64,000 nt of DNA from positions 178,273-242,272 of the forward strand of contig LNKV01000020.1 in the NCBI GenBank assembly GCA_001465935.1. Direction: 5' to 3'. A program made the translations under genes and the position numbers. Source of the stretch: Clarireedia homoeocarpa. Taxonomy: Eukaryota > Ascomycota > Leotiomycetes > Helotiales > Rutstroemiaceae. Of this stretch, positions 37,230 through 47,322 are shown one piece after another. Each line of letters starts with the position of its first letter. The stretch's first letter is position 1. The notes beneath the pieces are model-generated. The model did not search any database. It was not told the DNA's origin and saw only the letters and a program-made list of their open reading frames with translations.

Positions 37230-38760
37230 ATTGCGATACTATTTGACAACACTTTGTTCCACCTGTTCATTGTTCCGCCAGGCATTCCCTGGTAGGAATA
37301 CGGCGATCGGTCTATTCCTAAACCCTCTTTTCCCACAATGAAGTGGTCTTTTAACTTATATTCGCCAGCCTTGCCTACCCACCGTCTCGTAATCTGGCAA
37401 GATTCTAAGAATATACAACCACAATACTCTTGCCACGCCAGCATATAATTCGAACAGCCAAATACTTTCAGCGATATATGCGCGTGGTCCAAGATTATAT
37501 GGAACAAATGCTTCTCTTCTTTTTGCCACCTATTGCGAATTTCCCTCGTCCTCCCTTACACCAACCGTGCCCTTGACGAGCCATTAGCCAGGATCATATC
37601 CAAAGGGCCGCTCAAAGTACACCCTGCTACGATGAGGTGTATAAGTTGGTGCTCTCACGGTTGTCTCAGCCGCAAAATAGTGTTCCTTAACCTGCGGTCC
37701 GCCAGGCAGAGCTTCCCTTAGAAGTGGTATCGGAATAGGTGGACACAAACGCAAACTATCGTCAATACAAGCTCTTAATGAGAACATGGAATTACGAGCA
37801 GGGCTCTGCACAATCTCTTCTACGTCGGCGAATGTGTCGCGGATAGTATCGATTGGACGAGTGACAACTTTTGAGTGATGTAGCTGTGAAAGGAAGAAAA
37901 ATGTAGCTGTCAGTACCGTGTTCGCGGTGGCGGAGCCGCACCTAGGATGCAAAACATTCGGCACATCTGCCAGCAGTGACAATCGGTTTTTCTTCGACCT
38001 GATGGCACCTAATGTCCGAAAATTCAACATCATCTATCAGATACCAAGTCTCAAGAAGATATAATTGGACAAATGCCTACCTTCCAGATCATGAAAGCAG
38101 CGACAGAAACAAACCGCATTTTCCCGTCGTCAACTGCAAGCCTGCCTTGCGGTCATCATGGAAAATGGCGGTCGCCGAGACATAATCTACTACCTCCAAC
38201 AGGCACGGGATCCCTTAACCAGCCTCGTATACCCCGGATCGGAACGGATATTGAAACGACGATCCGAAGCAAACCTCTCCGAGCGAGACAAATATCATGT
38301 AGGCTGACCAGGGGGGCATGTCTTTGAGGCTTGATCATTTACCTGGCATTAGTTCTATGGTGGAATCTAAGGTATCGTCAACTCCAGCACACCATTCTCG
38401 GATTGCAGACAGGATGTGTGGTTGCATGCTACGGACGCTCTGGTAGGAAAATGCTTGTGACACAATGCGCTGTTTGTGGGCATGCATGCCTTTATCAATG
38501 GCATTGAAGATATACTGACGCTGTATCAATTTCACTTCTGAATGTTTGCTTTGTGGCTGTAGATTTTCTCAAAAACGAAAGTGTTGCTGATGGAAATATG
38601 GCTCGGTCCGTAGCGGACGAAACGGTCATGTTAGTTGTGCAGGTGGTAGAGTTTCGAATCCCCGCTCATCTTGAGCAGCGCTGTAAACGACCCATAATTG
38701 GGTGGTTTTTGTTAACAAGGGGCTCGAGTACTTTGCCAAAGAATGGAAGGTAGTTTAATT
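37230..38760 (-). pseudogene. Cytochrome P450 pseudogene
   Basis: Scattered P450 pieces in correct order but in different frames with stops. N-proximal: RFVRYGPSHISISN, then KIYSHKANIQKSE (about 38640-38540). Next: AIDKGMHAHKQRIVSQAFS and SMQPHILSAIREWC (38500-38370), then MPPWSAYMIFVSLGEVCFGS (about 38310-38250). The I-helix relic is TANTVLTATFFFL (near 37930). The K-helix region reads CIDDSLRLCPP, with Asp where the invariant Glu of ExxR is expected, followed by LREALPGG and YFERPFGYDP. The end matches the usual EYKLKDHFIVGKEG. The haem-binding loop is not intact. The family is the large fungal class that includes many secondary-metabolism oxygenases. Frameshifts, missing segments and the damaged ExxR make it non-functional as read. 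Confidence 0.8.
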
Positions 38761-39041
38761 CCTGATATAGTATACTCCTAATCATACATCAGTTCACCGC
38801 AGACGATAAGCTCGCGTTTGAAATAACTAATAAGATGTAGCGATATTTTCACATGAGGTTTTGAGTGTGAAATTGGCTGATAACATAAACCAAGGTTGTA
38901 TCTTACATTTGTAATGGATTGATGAGGAGGTCAAAATAGCAACTAGAGATCTTGCGTAAAGCTATTCCCAAGCCTTCAGCGTTTACAGTCCACCATTGAA
39001 TTACTTCTATTCCTTCCAATATTCTTTATGAAGTTTCATCG
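38761..39041. other. Spacer between P450 relic and solo LTR
   Basis: No coding signal was recognised; probably decayed upstream sequence of the P450 pseudogene. The last five bases (CATCG) are the left half of the LTR target-site duplication. Confidence 0.4.
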
Positions 39042-39294
39042 TGTTGAGGCCTGAAGGGTTCAATATGGGCCTGAAGGAGGAGGCAATGTTGGAATAGCCT
39101 ATATATGGGCCATATGCCAACACTGTGGCAATGTCTGAAGGGCTATAAATAAGGGGTCCTTTACCACTGTAAAATAGAGCAGAACAGTTGAATCAAGCAC
39201 AAGCAATCCTAAGTCACTATTCTTACTTTTACTCTTAAACCCATTTAAGCCTACAGGCACTATTCTACGTGTCAACCTGCTGTAACCCTCAACA
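39042..39294 (+). mobile_element. Solo LTR of an LTR retrotransposon
   Basis: 253 bases beginning TGTTGAGG and ending CCTCAACA, a perfect 8-base terminal inverted repeat with canonical TG...CA ends. It is flanked by CATCG (39037-39041) and CATCA (39295-39299), a 5-base target-site duplication differing by one transition. A TATA-like CTATAAATAAGG (about 39141-39152) suits an LTR promoter. No internal retrotransposon domain is attached on either side, so this is a solo LTR left by recombination. Orientation is inferred from the TATA-like box. Copia or gypsy origin cannot be told from this alone. Confidence 0.75.
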
Positions 39295-39452
39295 CATCAA
39301 TTATGTTTTATGGGTTGCACTTCAGAAGTCCAGAATTATCGATTTATGATCACTGGAGTCTGGTAGCTTGGAAATGACGGTTTAGCTTACGGAATGCTAT
39401 TTATGCCAAATCCTAACCCTCCACTTATGTATCTGTTCAACTTTAATCGCTA

Positions 39453-41149
39453 TTACAGTTTATTCTTGAATGCACTTAGTGGCTTCATCACTTTAAGCCA
39501 CTCCTGACTATTAATCATATATTTCCGAGTGCTCATACCTTCTCTATCTTTCTTCCATCTTTCTTCAATCCCACGGGAAGTCTCGAGTTGTTCGTTCAAC
39601 CAGGCAGTGTATTCTGTATGTAGCAGCTTCTGTGACAGTTTCAAATGGAAATAAATGACCTCGACCACCTATAACCACTTCTCTTACTTTACCCAAAGTT
39701 ATGCTGCCAGAGCCATCAACTCCGGTACCCGCTATCTTTATTCCCTCTCTCAAATCATCGAGTTTTAGGTTAGTCTTGTGTCGGTTGGCTTAGTGCAGCT
39801 GTAATATTTGTCCGATTCGTTGCATCATACTTAGTCACAATAGGGGACCAATTAATGCAGCTGAATCGGGTTGAATTCTCTAAACTAGGTGGGAGGGAGA
39901 GTTTGACTATATAGACCTTCTCTCCCGTACTAATTACTATGCTACAGCGTGTATCCTATGTCCTGTAGTCCCTCTTCCGTAGTTCAGTGAATACACTGAA
40001 CCGACATCTTGTCTCCAACGAGCCACATAGTCGGAGGCCGAAGGCTAGGAAGTTGAAAGAAGGTACTACGAGGCTCGGGTCTGCACAACGGTAAAGAAGC
40101 TGCCACAGGATCCATGTCTGCATGGCTGTTGCAATCGATCTTGGTTCGGCCATCTTCTTGACGAGCAGCGAAGTTTTCACGGAGTTGAGCTAGGGCATTT
40201 TGGTGTTTTGTGGTAGTCAGAGTAACCGGTGGATCACAAGGATCTATATCCAACGGGACTGTTGGGCAAAATGCTGTAGGTGGGTTTCGATAACCGTATC
40301 TCACCATTAAGGCTAGGACCCATGGATCCCAAGTCTTGGATGCTTTTTTCTGTGAGGCTTCGGCTGCTTCGCGGTTTGGCCAGATATCTCGGCGATGAAC
40401 TGTGAAGTGGACTCCATCGGAAGGATCGGTGCCGAAGCCCATCGGAGGAAGAGACAGCTGAATGATTGGGTCTAACAGAATAATGCTAGTGAACAGGCGT
40501 GGATGTAAGTAGGCCAAGTTGACACTAAAAGTCATATTAGCACAGATTCCGCCGTTTCAGCTCATAATTACGAACATCTGACATCCTCCAAAACTGTGTT
40601 CAACTCCTAAAATTGGCCGAGGCATCTCGTTCCGAAACTGATTGATCATGAGGAAAAGGTCGCGAGGATGATCCATTCATGAGCCTATGTAACAAGAATA
40701 TCAGTCAAATTGACCCTCTATTACCATTCTGTCATGTTGCTAGAAAAATGGTACTCAGCCATTGCTCAACTTTCCTTCATCCGAAACCCCACTTGCACAA
40801 AGGCCAGCTGCGTCTGCGGTCCAAATGCTTCATATGGAAAAGTTCTGATGTTTGGATTGCTCATACAGGTCGTCCCACAACGGCTCGTAGACTTCCTGAT
40901 GAATATCAGTACTGTTTCGATATCATCTCATTCAGGACTCAGAACCTTTGGAAAACCAACACCATGCGTAGCAATGATCGTGATAGCATCATTCATCAGA
41001 GAGAGGCGTGATTCTTTCTCTGAAGGTATATATTGCTTGACATGGAGATGGAGAGTCTCTTCCTGATCGATCGTCGGCCCAGCGTATTCAGGTATATGGC
41101 ATACTTGAACTACGTGCTCACGGACTTCAAAGTGGGTGGTTCGAGACAT
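39453..41149 (-). pseudogene. Alpha/beta-hydrolase pseudogene (peroxisomal, toxin-biosynthesis-like family)
   Basis: The order of segments follows a fungal alpha/beta-hydrolase family annotated as toxin-biosynthesis or peroxisomal hydrolases: HFEVREHVVQVCHIPEY and LHLHVKQYIP at the N-terminus (from ATG 41149), GVGFPK, EVYEPLWDDLYEQS, MINQFRNEMPRPI, LHPRLFTSIILLDPIIQ, then GKVREVVIGGRGHLFP and a tail ending NKL. That tripeptide resembles a PTS1 peroxisomal signal. Lesions: a TGA (plus-strand 40830-40832) where the family has Arg, a second TGA (40677-40679) before MDHPRD, and the nucleophile elbow reading EHSFG instead of G-x-S-x-G. The C-terminal part is also split between frames. Two introns still look intact. 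Nothing here implies an active product. Confidence 0.7.
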
Positions 41150-41918
41150 GATTGTATGAGGTATTGCAGAGTGGGTCGTCGTGCTTTATTGCTTAGAAGG
41201 TCCGGTTATGTCAAACAACAAAGCCAACAACGAACCAACAATTTGGTCCACCACGGAAGCATTCTGTTGGGCGACATTCATTCCCTAACACTTTATGTTG
41301 GCGATGTTGTCACTTAGTATCTGGCGAGCAGTGTTAAATATCTGTGATTAGTCGTAGGATTGATTCACCGCTCAAAGGTCTTTTACTCCAGGGACCTCTG
41401 CGCCAATCGATAGAATCAATCAACTGCGGCACGAATCATATTATTTCAACTGACCATATGGAAATTGAAGTTGAAGTAGACTCCTGGCCATACCAATAAA
41501 CTCACATGCTCGTTTGCAACACGTGTATAATTGCTGGACAGGTGCAAAAAATGCCATAGATTGTCGTATTGTACCGAGGAAGGACATCGTGGACTGGATC
41601 AATGGGTATTTCCATATAGATTCTACGAGACAAGGCAATTCTCTCTGACGGGCCACGAAAGGATTGAGAAGAGTTGCGTAGACGAGATAAATCTCGGCTG
41701 ATCAACCAAGTAAGAACTATCCACGTCTCCATCGTGCCTTCTCTTCCCCATGAATAGAAACTGCCATTTTACCCTTCAATGAGGCTTTCTAATACTGAAA
41801 TACTAATTTCATGAATCATTCATTCTGCCTCCGTGTCTCGATATTTTTGCTCTAAGCAATCGTCTTCGACGTCACTGGAATACCAAGCGGCAGCAGTGCC
41901 TTCGATCAAAGATCATCA
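41150..41918. other. Intergenic, possible decayed sequence
   Basis: A 76-codon minus-strand frame (41502-41732) has no recognisable domain. The right end is the promoter region of the choline-transporter-like gene. Confidence 0.4.
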
Positions 41919-43484
41919 ATGTCTCTCCGCCGACGTGTCACTCCGTCTTCTCTTACTTCCATCCAGGCTCCCACTCCTCCCGTACCAATACCAATTCAGC
42001 TCTCTGAAAAAGCTCCACTAAGCAAGAGGCCTCGAAGGAGTGATGACACATGGGCAGTGCTGCTCCTCGCATTCGGTCTTTTTTGCCTTTTCAGCTTCGG
42101 ACTTGCGTTCTCCATCGCATCCGCTAGGAAAGCAGCAGCATTTATTTCATATACAGATGTTCACCCCGATGATCTGGATTGTGGATTCGGACCATCGACA
42201 CTATCTCAGCTCCATAAAGCTCCTAGTTTGTTCCGGCACGAAGCAGTTCTCATCCTCCCGGTCCTCTCCCTAGCTTTAGTTCTTTCTTGGATGTATGTCG
42301 TCCTGCTATTCGCTGTGCAAAGAAACTTTGCTCGATGGACGGCCACCATTGGAGGCTCACTCGCTGCAGGTGCGGCTCTCTGCTTGCTTTACTTTGGAAA
42401 CTGGCAGGCGGGAATGCTTGCGTCCTTCTTCAGCGTTGCTTCCCTTCTATGCTTCTTTACCTGGAAAGAAAGCTCGAAACTATCCGGGCTCATTGTCGCT
42501 CAGGCAATCTGGGAGACGTCTGTCATGTATAGTGGCATTTTCCTGGTTTCAGCTGCTGCCGGCGTAACAACTTTAGCTATGTACTTTTCGTTTTTGTGTA
42601 CTCTAGGACGTATGCGCAGTTTCTGGCAAACGATGGATCCTGCATGTAGTACAGCCAAATCACGCTGGGTCGGTCTGCTGCTGGGTGCTGTATTCTTCCA
42701 GTGCTTACTTGTGTACTGGATAACACAAACCATCTCTGTTCTAGCCCAATATTTAGTGTCAGGTGCTGTTCGCGGTTGGTTTTTTAGCGCTCAGGACGGT
42801 CAGGACCAATATCATCTGTCGCGCTTCATTCGACGCACGTTCCGATTCAGGCTCGGCAGCATCTCTCTTGGTTCAATGATGTTATCATTGGCATGGATTC
42901 TCCGTGATCTTAGCATAGCCGTGATGCAAATTCAATTTAGCGCAAACACTACCAACGCCAGTACTCTCCAAACATCCGTCTCTCCATTACTCCTCGCTCT
43001 CCTGCTATACCTCGCTCCAACCCCGGCCACGATTCACATGGTTTACAACGATTGGGCGTTCGTTCTGATGGAATTTGACCAACTGGATTATTACAGTGCC
43101 ATGACGAAAGGCGGTTCATTGATGTTTATACGAGGCCTTCAAGTCCTAGCGGACGAGTCTGCAATTATGAAAATCTTTGACTATATTCCACTTGCTATCG
43201 GAGGTACTTGCGCGGTAACGATGTACCTGGTTTCTACTTTCCTTCCCGGTCCAATCAAAGATACAAATGATGTGCTGGCAGCTGATGCCGTTACTGTTAT
43301 TTCTTTTTTGGCTGGTATGCAGATTGCTAGGACGGTTATGGCGCCTTTCAAGGGTGCGACGGTAACAGTTTTCGTGCTGATGGCAAGGGAACCGGAGACT
43401 TTTAGGAGCCAGCATATAGATATTTGGATGGCGTTGGTGGAGATACGGCCCAAGGTTGCGGAGGGATTGCTGGTCAGTTTGTAA
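41919..43484 (+). CDS. Choline-transporter-like (CTL/Pns1 family) membrane protein
   Basis: One exon, 521 residues, true ATG at 41919. The N-terminal 42 residues are Pro/Ser-rich and cytosolic, ending in a basic cluster (SKRPRRSDD). About ten hydrophobic spans follow, e.g. 45-67 (WAVLLLAFGLFCLFSFGLAF), 109-132, 138-158 and further pairs to about residue 490. The pattern of a soluble loop after the first span, the VLAQYLVSGAVRGWFF segment, the LGSISLGSMMLSLAW segment and the C-terminal IPLAIGG...AVTVISFLAGMQIART resemble CTL/Pns1 proteins (PF04515). The substrate in fungi is uncertain; yeast Pns1 does not clearly transport choline. It converges on FOL1 with 257 bases between the stop codons. 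Confidence 0.7.
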   Translation: MSLRRRVTPSSLTSIQAPTPPVPIPIQLSEKAPLSKRPRRSDDTWAVLLLAFGLFCLFSFGLAFSIASARKAAAFISYTDVHPDDLDCGFGPSTLSQLHKAPSLFRHEAVLILPVLSLALVLSWMYVVLLFAVQRNFARWTATIGGSLAAGAALCLLYFGNWQAGMLASFFSVASLLCFFTWKESSKLSGLIVAQAIWETSVMYSGIFLVSAAAGVTTLAMYFSFLCTLGRMRSFWQTMDPACSTAKSRWVGLLLGAVFFQCLLVYWITQTISVLAQYLVSGAVRGWFFSAQDGQDQYHLSRFIRRTFRFRLGSISLGSMMLSLAWILRDLSIAVMQIQFSANTTNASTLQTSVSPLLLALLLYLAPTPATIHMVYNDWAFVLMEFDQLDYYSAMTKGGSLMFIRGLQVLADESAIMKIFDYIPLAIGGTCAVTMYLVSTFLPGPIKDTNDVLAADAVTVISFLAGMQIARTVMAPFKGATVTVFVLMAREPETFRSQHIDIWMALVEIRPKVAEGLLVSL

Positions 43485-43741
43485 GATGGATAGAGTATTT
43501 GGTAGACAGAGAAAACATACTATTGCTTTGGATCTGGTAAGATTGGGCATCAATCTTAGCTGCAGGGTGCTTTTTAGAGACTGTGTGTTTGAGAGGTTCA
43601 TCTCCTGGGTGTATAGCGCCTCACTCCGATAGCTGTTCCTGGATGAAATTTTTTCATCAGGGGCCATACGAATCACAAAACGTCACGCAATATACCTTCA
43701 CGGAACTGTGGTCGACAGGATTAACTGTTTAATCTCTGCAA
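43485..43741. terminator. Convergent 3' region of the CTL-like gene and FOL1
   Basis: These 257 bases lie between two converging stop codons and must hold both polyadenylation regions. No strong AATAAA was seen. Confidence 0.4.
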
Positions 43742-45565
43742 CTAGTAGCGCCAAATCGCATCCGACAATTTAACCACTTGTACCATTTCTTTCACATCAT
43801 GAACCCTCACAATATCAGCACCGCCTTGAACTGCCGCTGCAACTGTAGCAGCAGTTCCCCAAGCTCTATCTGCTGGTTTCGTAGCACCTGTGATTTTACC
43901 TATAAACCCCTTGCGGCTTGACCCTAAAAGCCATGGTAGACCTTGTAGGCCAGGCCAATCTCTCAATTCGTCCATTCGACGTAAGATCTCCAGGTTCTGA
44001 GCTGCTGTTTTCGCAAACCCTATTCCTGGGTCTAGGATTATACGCCATCTTCGGATACCAGCTGCTTCAGCTTCGGATACCCGATCTAAAAGTTCTTTAG
44101 CAATGGTTGGAATGAGTCCCTCTGGCTCATAGTTAGTCAATTTAGTCATTGTCGCTGGAGTGCCCCTCATGTGCATTAGACAAACTGTCTTGCCAAGCCG
44201 AGCCATGGTTGAGAGCATTTCAGGATCGAGTTGACCTGCAGATACATCGTTAATAATATCTGCGCCTGCATTCACGGCCGCTTCAGCAACAGAGGATCGA
44301 TAAGTATCAATGCTTATAATAACATCCTTGCCAGCTGGTAGACTGCGGATTTGTTCAATGGCTGGTAGAACACGCTTGATTTCAACTTCAGCAGAAACAT
44401 CCGGAGTGCCGGGGGCACTGGACTGGCCCCCAATGTCAATGATTGATGCGCCACTGCTAATAAATTCTGAAATGGTTCCAGACAGATCATCATGATAATG
44501 AACCCCTCCATCAGAAAAGGAGTCGGGCGTGACATTGAGAATGGCCATAACTTGTGTCTGCCGGTTGATCTTCAGGGCATGTAGCGACACATTCGAGGAT
44601 CTCAGAGGAGTAATCGTAGACAAGGGACTCGGAGATGGTGGCAGCTCATTGAGATAGTCCTGTGTGAGTTTCCATGGAGATTTTGGTGTCAGTGTTTGAC
44701 CCGGAATAAGTCTGATCCCGATGTTAGTAAGTTTAGGGTTTCCTAAAGAGACAGTCCAGGGGAAGCTACTCAGCTAATGGCCTAAGCACAAATTCCCGTT
44801 CAAGAATACCAGGGTGAGGTATCTGTAGCCTCTGGTGATCCACTACTTCGTCCTCATAAAGAAGAATGTCGAGATCGATATTTCGAGGTCCTTTGTCGAT
44901 AATCTTCTTGCGGCCCATCTCATTCTCGATGGCCTGAAGCTCATCGAGTAGCGCAAGAGGTGGCAATGATGTTTGTACCTGGATAATAGTCAGCTAAGTT
45001 GACAAAGGATCTTATGGAACCGGGTCAGAAGCGGGCACTAAGAGCCACGGTAGGTAAGTAAACTTGATACATATACATATGTAATATACAAAATGACAGG
45101 AGCACTAAAGAACCACAAATATCGTAAGGTACGGCTTACCTCGCAAGCCCCATTGATGAAATTCTCTTGTTCAAGGACGTACATGGGTTCTGTCTCCCAT
45201 AGACCACTGGTCCTCTTGACGTTGATTCCTCTTTCGGACATCTTTTTGCATGCCATTTCAATCATCGCAATACGGTCGCCAAGATTACTTCCGAGGGCAA
45301 TGTACGCTCGGCGCACGTGGTTTGAAGATTTGGAGAGTTGCTCATCATCGAACTTCCCAACTCTGGTAGTATCAAGTCGGTGTTGAGTCCAGCGAGGAGG
45401 TGATTGGGCGCTCGAATTATCAGAGCTATAGTGTTTTGATATCCGAGACATGGGACTTCCAATTATGGCTTTAGAAGCCGCGTTGAAAAAGGCATTGCCC
45501 GAATGAGAGGTTTGGAATGCAGGAACATTTCGTCTCCCGACGACTACATGTAAAGGGAACCTCAT
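43742..45565 (-). CDS. FOL1: FOL1, bifunctional HPPK-DHPS folate synthesis protein
   Basis: Exons 45565-45140, 44978-44770 and 44711-43742 give 534 residues. Introns are 161 and 58 bases (GTAAGC...CCAG; GTAGCT with TACTAAC and ATCAG). Residues 86-215 are 6-hydroxymethyl-7,8-dihydropterin pyrophosphokinase: YIALGSNLGDR, TSGLWETEPMYV, GPRNIDLDILLYEDEVV and IPHPGILEREFVLRPLAE. Residues 265-534 are dihydropteroate synthase: MAILNVTPDSFSDGG, IIDIGGQSSAPG, DIINDVSAG, CLMHMRGTP, ILDPGIGFAKTAAQN and LLGSSRKGFIGKITG. The first 85 residues are basic and Ser-rich, a likely mitochondrial presequence. No dihydroneopterin aldolase domain is present, unlike trifunctional yeast Fol1, so that step must be encoded elsewhere. 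DHPS is the sulfonamide target. It diverges from the nitronate monooxygenase gene. Confidence 0.93.
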
Positions 45566-46099
45566 ATGAGAAGAAGCTTAGCTATGCAGCAGTGATCTGC
45601 AAACCGTCATACTGTCATACTCCAAAATATATTTTTGAGGGTGCGAGGTGCTTTCGTCAACCATATTAGTCCTAAGGTCGGTCGGTTACCGTAGGGGAAC
45701 TAGTGGAGTCTTTGGTTTACAAGCCCCTGATTGGCTTCTTCATTGGGTTTTGAGCAAATGATATGATTGAATGTCGACCGGAGCCGGTACAGTTTTCTAA
45801 AACAACTACGTTCACACCCCCGTATATTTGGATGGGAAGTCAAACAATAATTGCTTTTGGCACGTGGTGCCGACGCCAACCTTGGAAAACTAAGCCGCTT
45901 TCATAATACCGAGGCATCTTACCCCAGAAAATACCGAATTTAAGGAACTCCTCAAAGTTCCTCAAATTCCTCCCTCCTCCTTCATATTTCACTCTCCGCT
46001 TCATATCTATCTTCGTGTTCTACAAAGCTGCATTTCATCTATATATAAAAACACCGTTCTACCTGACTATACCTCTTCAATACCCCAATACTACAAACA
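45566..46099. promoter_or_regulatory. Divergent promoter of FOL1 and nitronate monooxygenase
   Basis: 534 bases between two start codons. On the nitronate monooxygenase side a TATA box (CTATATATAAAAAC, 46038-46051) lies about 50 bases before the ATG, with a CT-rich start region (TACCTCTTCAATACC) after it. CCTCAAAGTTCCTCAAATTC at about 45951-45970 is an imperfect direct repeat. Confidence 0.6.
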
Positions 46100-47322
46100 A
46101 TGGCTTCCAAGCGTAAGTACTCGTTCGCATGTGACGATGGTTTGGCGCGTTGAAATGCTGACTGTTTGTCTCTGCAGAGCAAATTCGCACAACGGTCACC
46201 GACCTCCTCAAAATCAACCATCCCATTCTTCTTGCAGGAATGAATGTTGCTGCGGGGCCTAAACTCGCAGCAGCAGTCACAAATGCCGGTGGCCTTGGTG
46301 TTATTGGTGGTTTAGGCTATACTCCAGATATGCTTAGAGAACAAATCGCCGAACTTAAGTCATACCTCGACGACAAAAATGCACCCTTTGGTGTAGATCT
46401 CTTGCTGCCACAAGTTGGAGGATCTGCGAGAAAGACAAAGTAAGTACCAAGCGCGATCCTGATCCAGTCATCTATAACCGCAAAACCCGAGGTGTCTTCT
46501 GATTAGTGAACAATTGTTAATAATAATAGTTATGATTACACAAAGGGAAAGCTCGACGAACTAGTAAGCATCATCATCGACAGCGGCACCAAACTCTTTG
46601 TTTCGGCCGTCGGTGTTCCACCCAAGCATGTCGTCGAACGACTTCATAAAGCCGGTGTTATTTACATGAACATGATCGGTCACCCTAAGCATGTCAAGAA
46701 ATGCCTTGACCTCGGTGTCGATATTATTTGCGCACAAGGTGGTGAGGGAGGTGGACATACCGGAGATGTTCCCACAACTGTCTTGATTCCTGCCGTGGTT
46801 GAGCTTTGCAAGGGAAAGACCAGCCCAATGACCGGGCAACCTGTGCAAGTTATTGCGGCAGGAGGAATTTACAATGGACAGACAGTTGCAGCAGCATTGA
46901 TGTTGGGTGCTAGCGCAGTGTGGGTTGGTACCAGATTCATCTTGACCGATGAGGCTGGCGCACCAAAGGCTCACCAAGAAGCCGTGCGTACTGCTGGACA
47001 CGACGACAATGTTCGAACCATCATTTTCACTGGTCGACCATTGAGAGTACGAACCAACGCCTATATTGAGAACTGGGAACAGAACCGCGCTGCTGAAATC
47101 AAGGAATTAACGTCAAAGGGTGTTATTCCAGTCGAGCATGATTTCGAGACGCTCGGAGACGACATTGACGATGAGACCATGGACAACGCACGACCATTCT
47201 TGATGGGCAAGGCGGCCGCAGTGATTGATGAGAAGAAACCTGCGAAGGCGGTTGTTGACGAACTGGTCGGTGATGCGGTAGCATGGATCCAGAAGGGACA
47301 GAAGATGATTGCAAAATTGTAA
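46100..47322 (+). CDS. Nitronate monooxygenase (2-nitropropane dioxygenase family)
   Basis: Exons 46100-46112, 46178-46439 and 46530-47322 give 355 residues. The first exon is only 13 bases (ATGGCTTCCAAGC) and is followed by GTAAGT; it joins to QQIRTTVTDLLKI. The fold is an FMN-binding TIM barrel: HPILLAGMNVAAGPKLAAAV and AGGLGVIGGLG at the N-terminus, a catalytic His at about 168 within AQGGEGGGHTGD, and the phosphate-binding segment VIAAGGIYNGQTVAAAL then GASAVWVGTRF. The enzyme oxidises nitronates such as propionate-3-nitronate to aldehydes or ketones with release of nitrite, a detoxification role. The close fungal relative is the N. crassa enzyme (ncd-2). No targeting signal was recognised. 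Confidence 0.92.

Noticed and set aside
38640..38690. tRNA-like B box (GTTTCGAATCCCCGC)
   Set aside because: No acceptor stem, D-arm or anticodon arm can be folded around it; the other strand reads as P450 relic.
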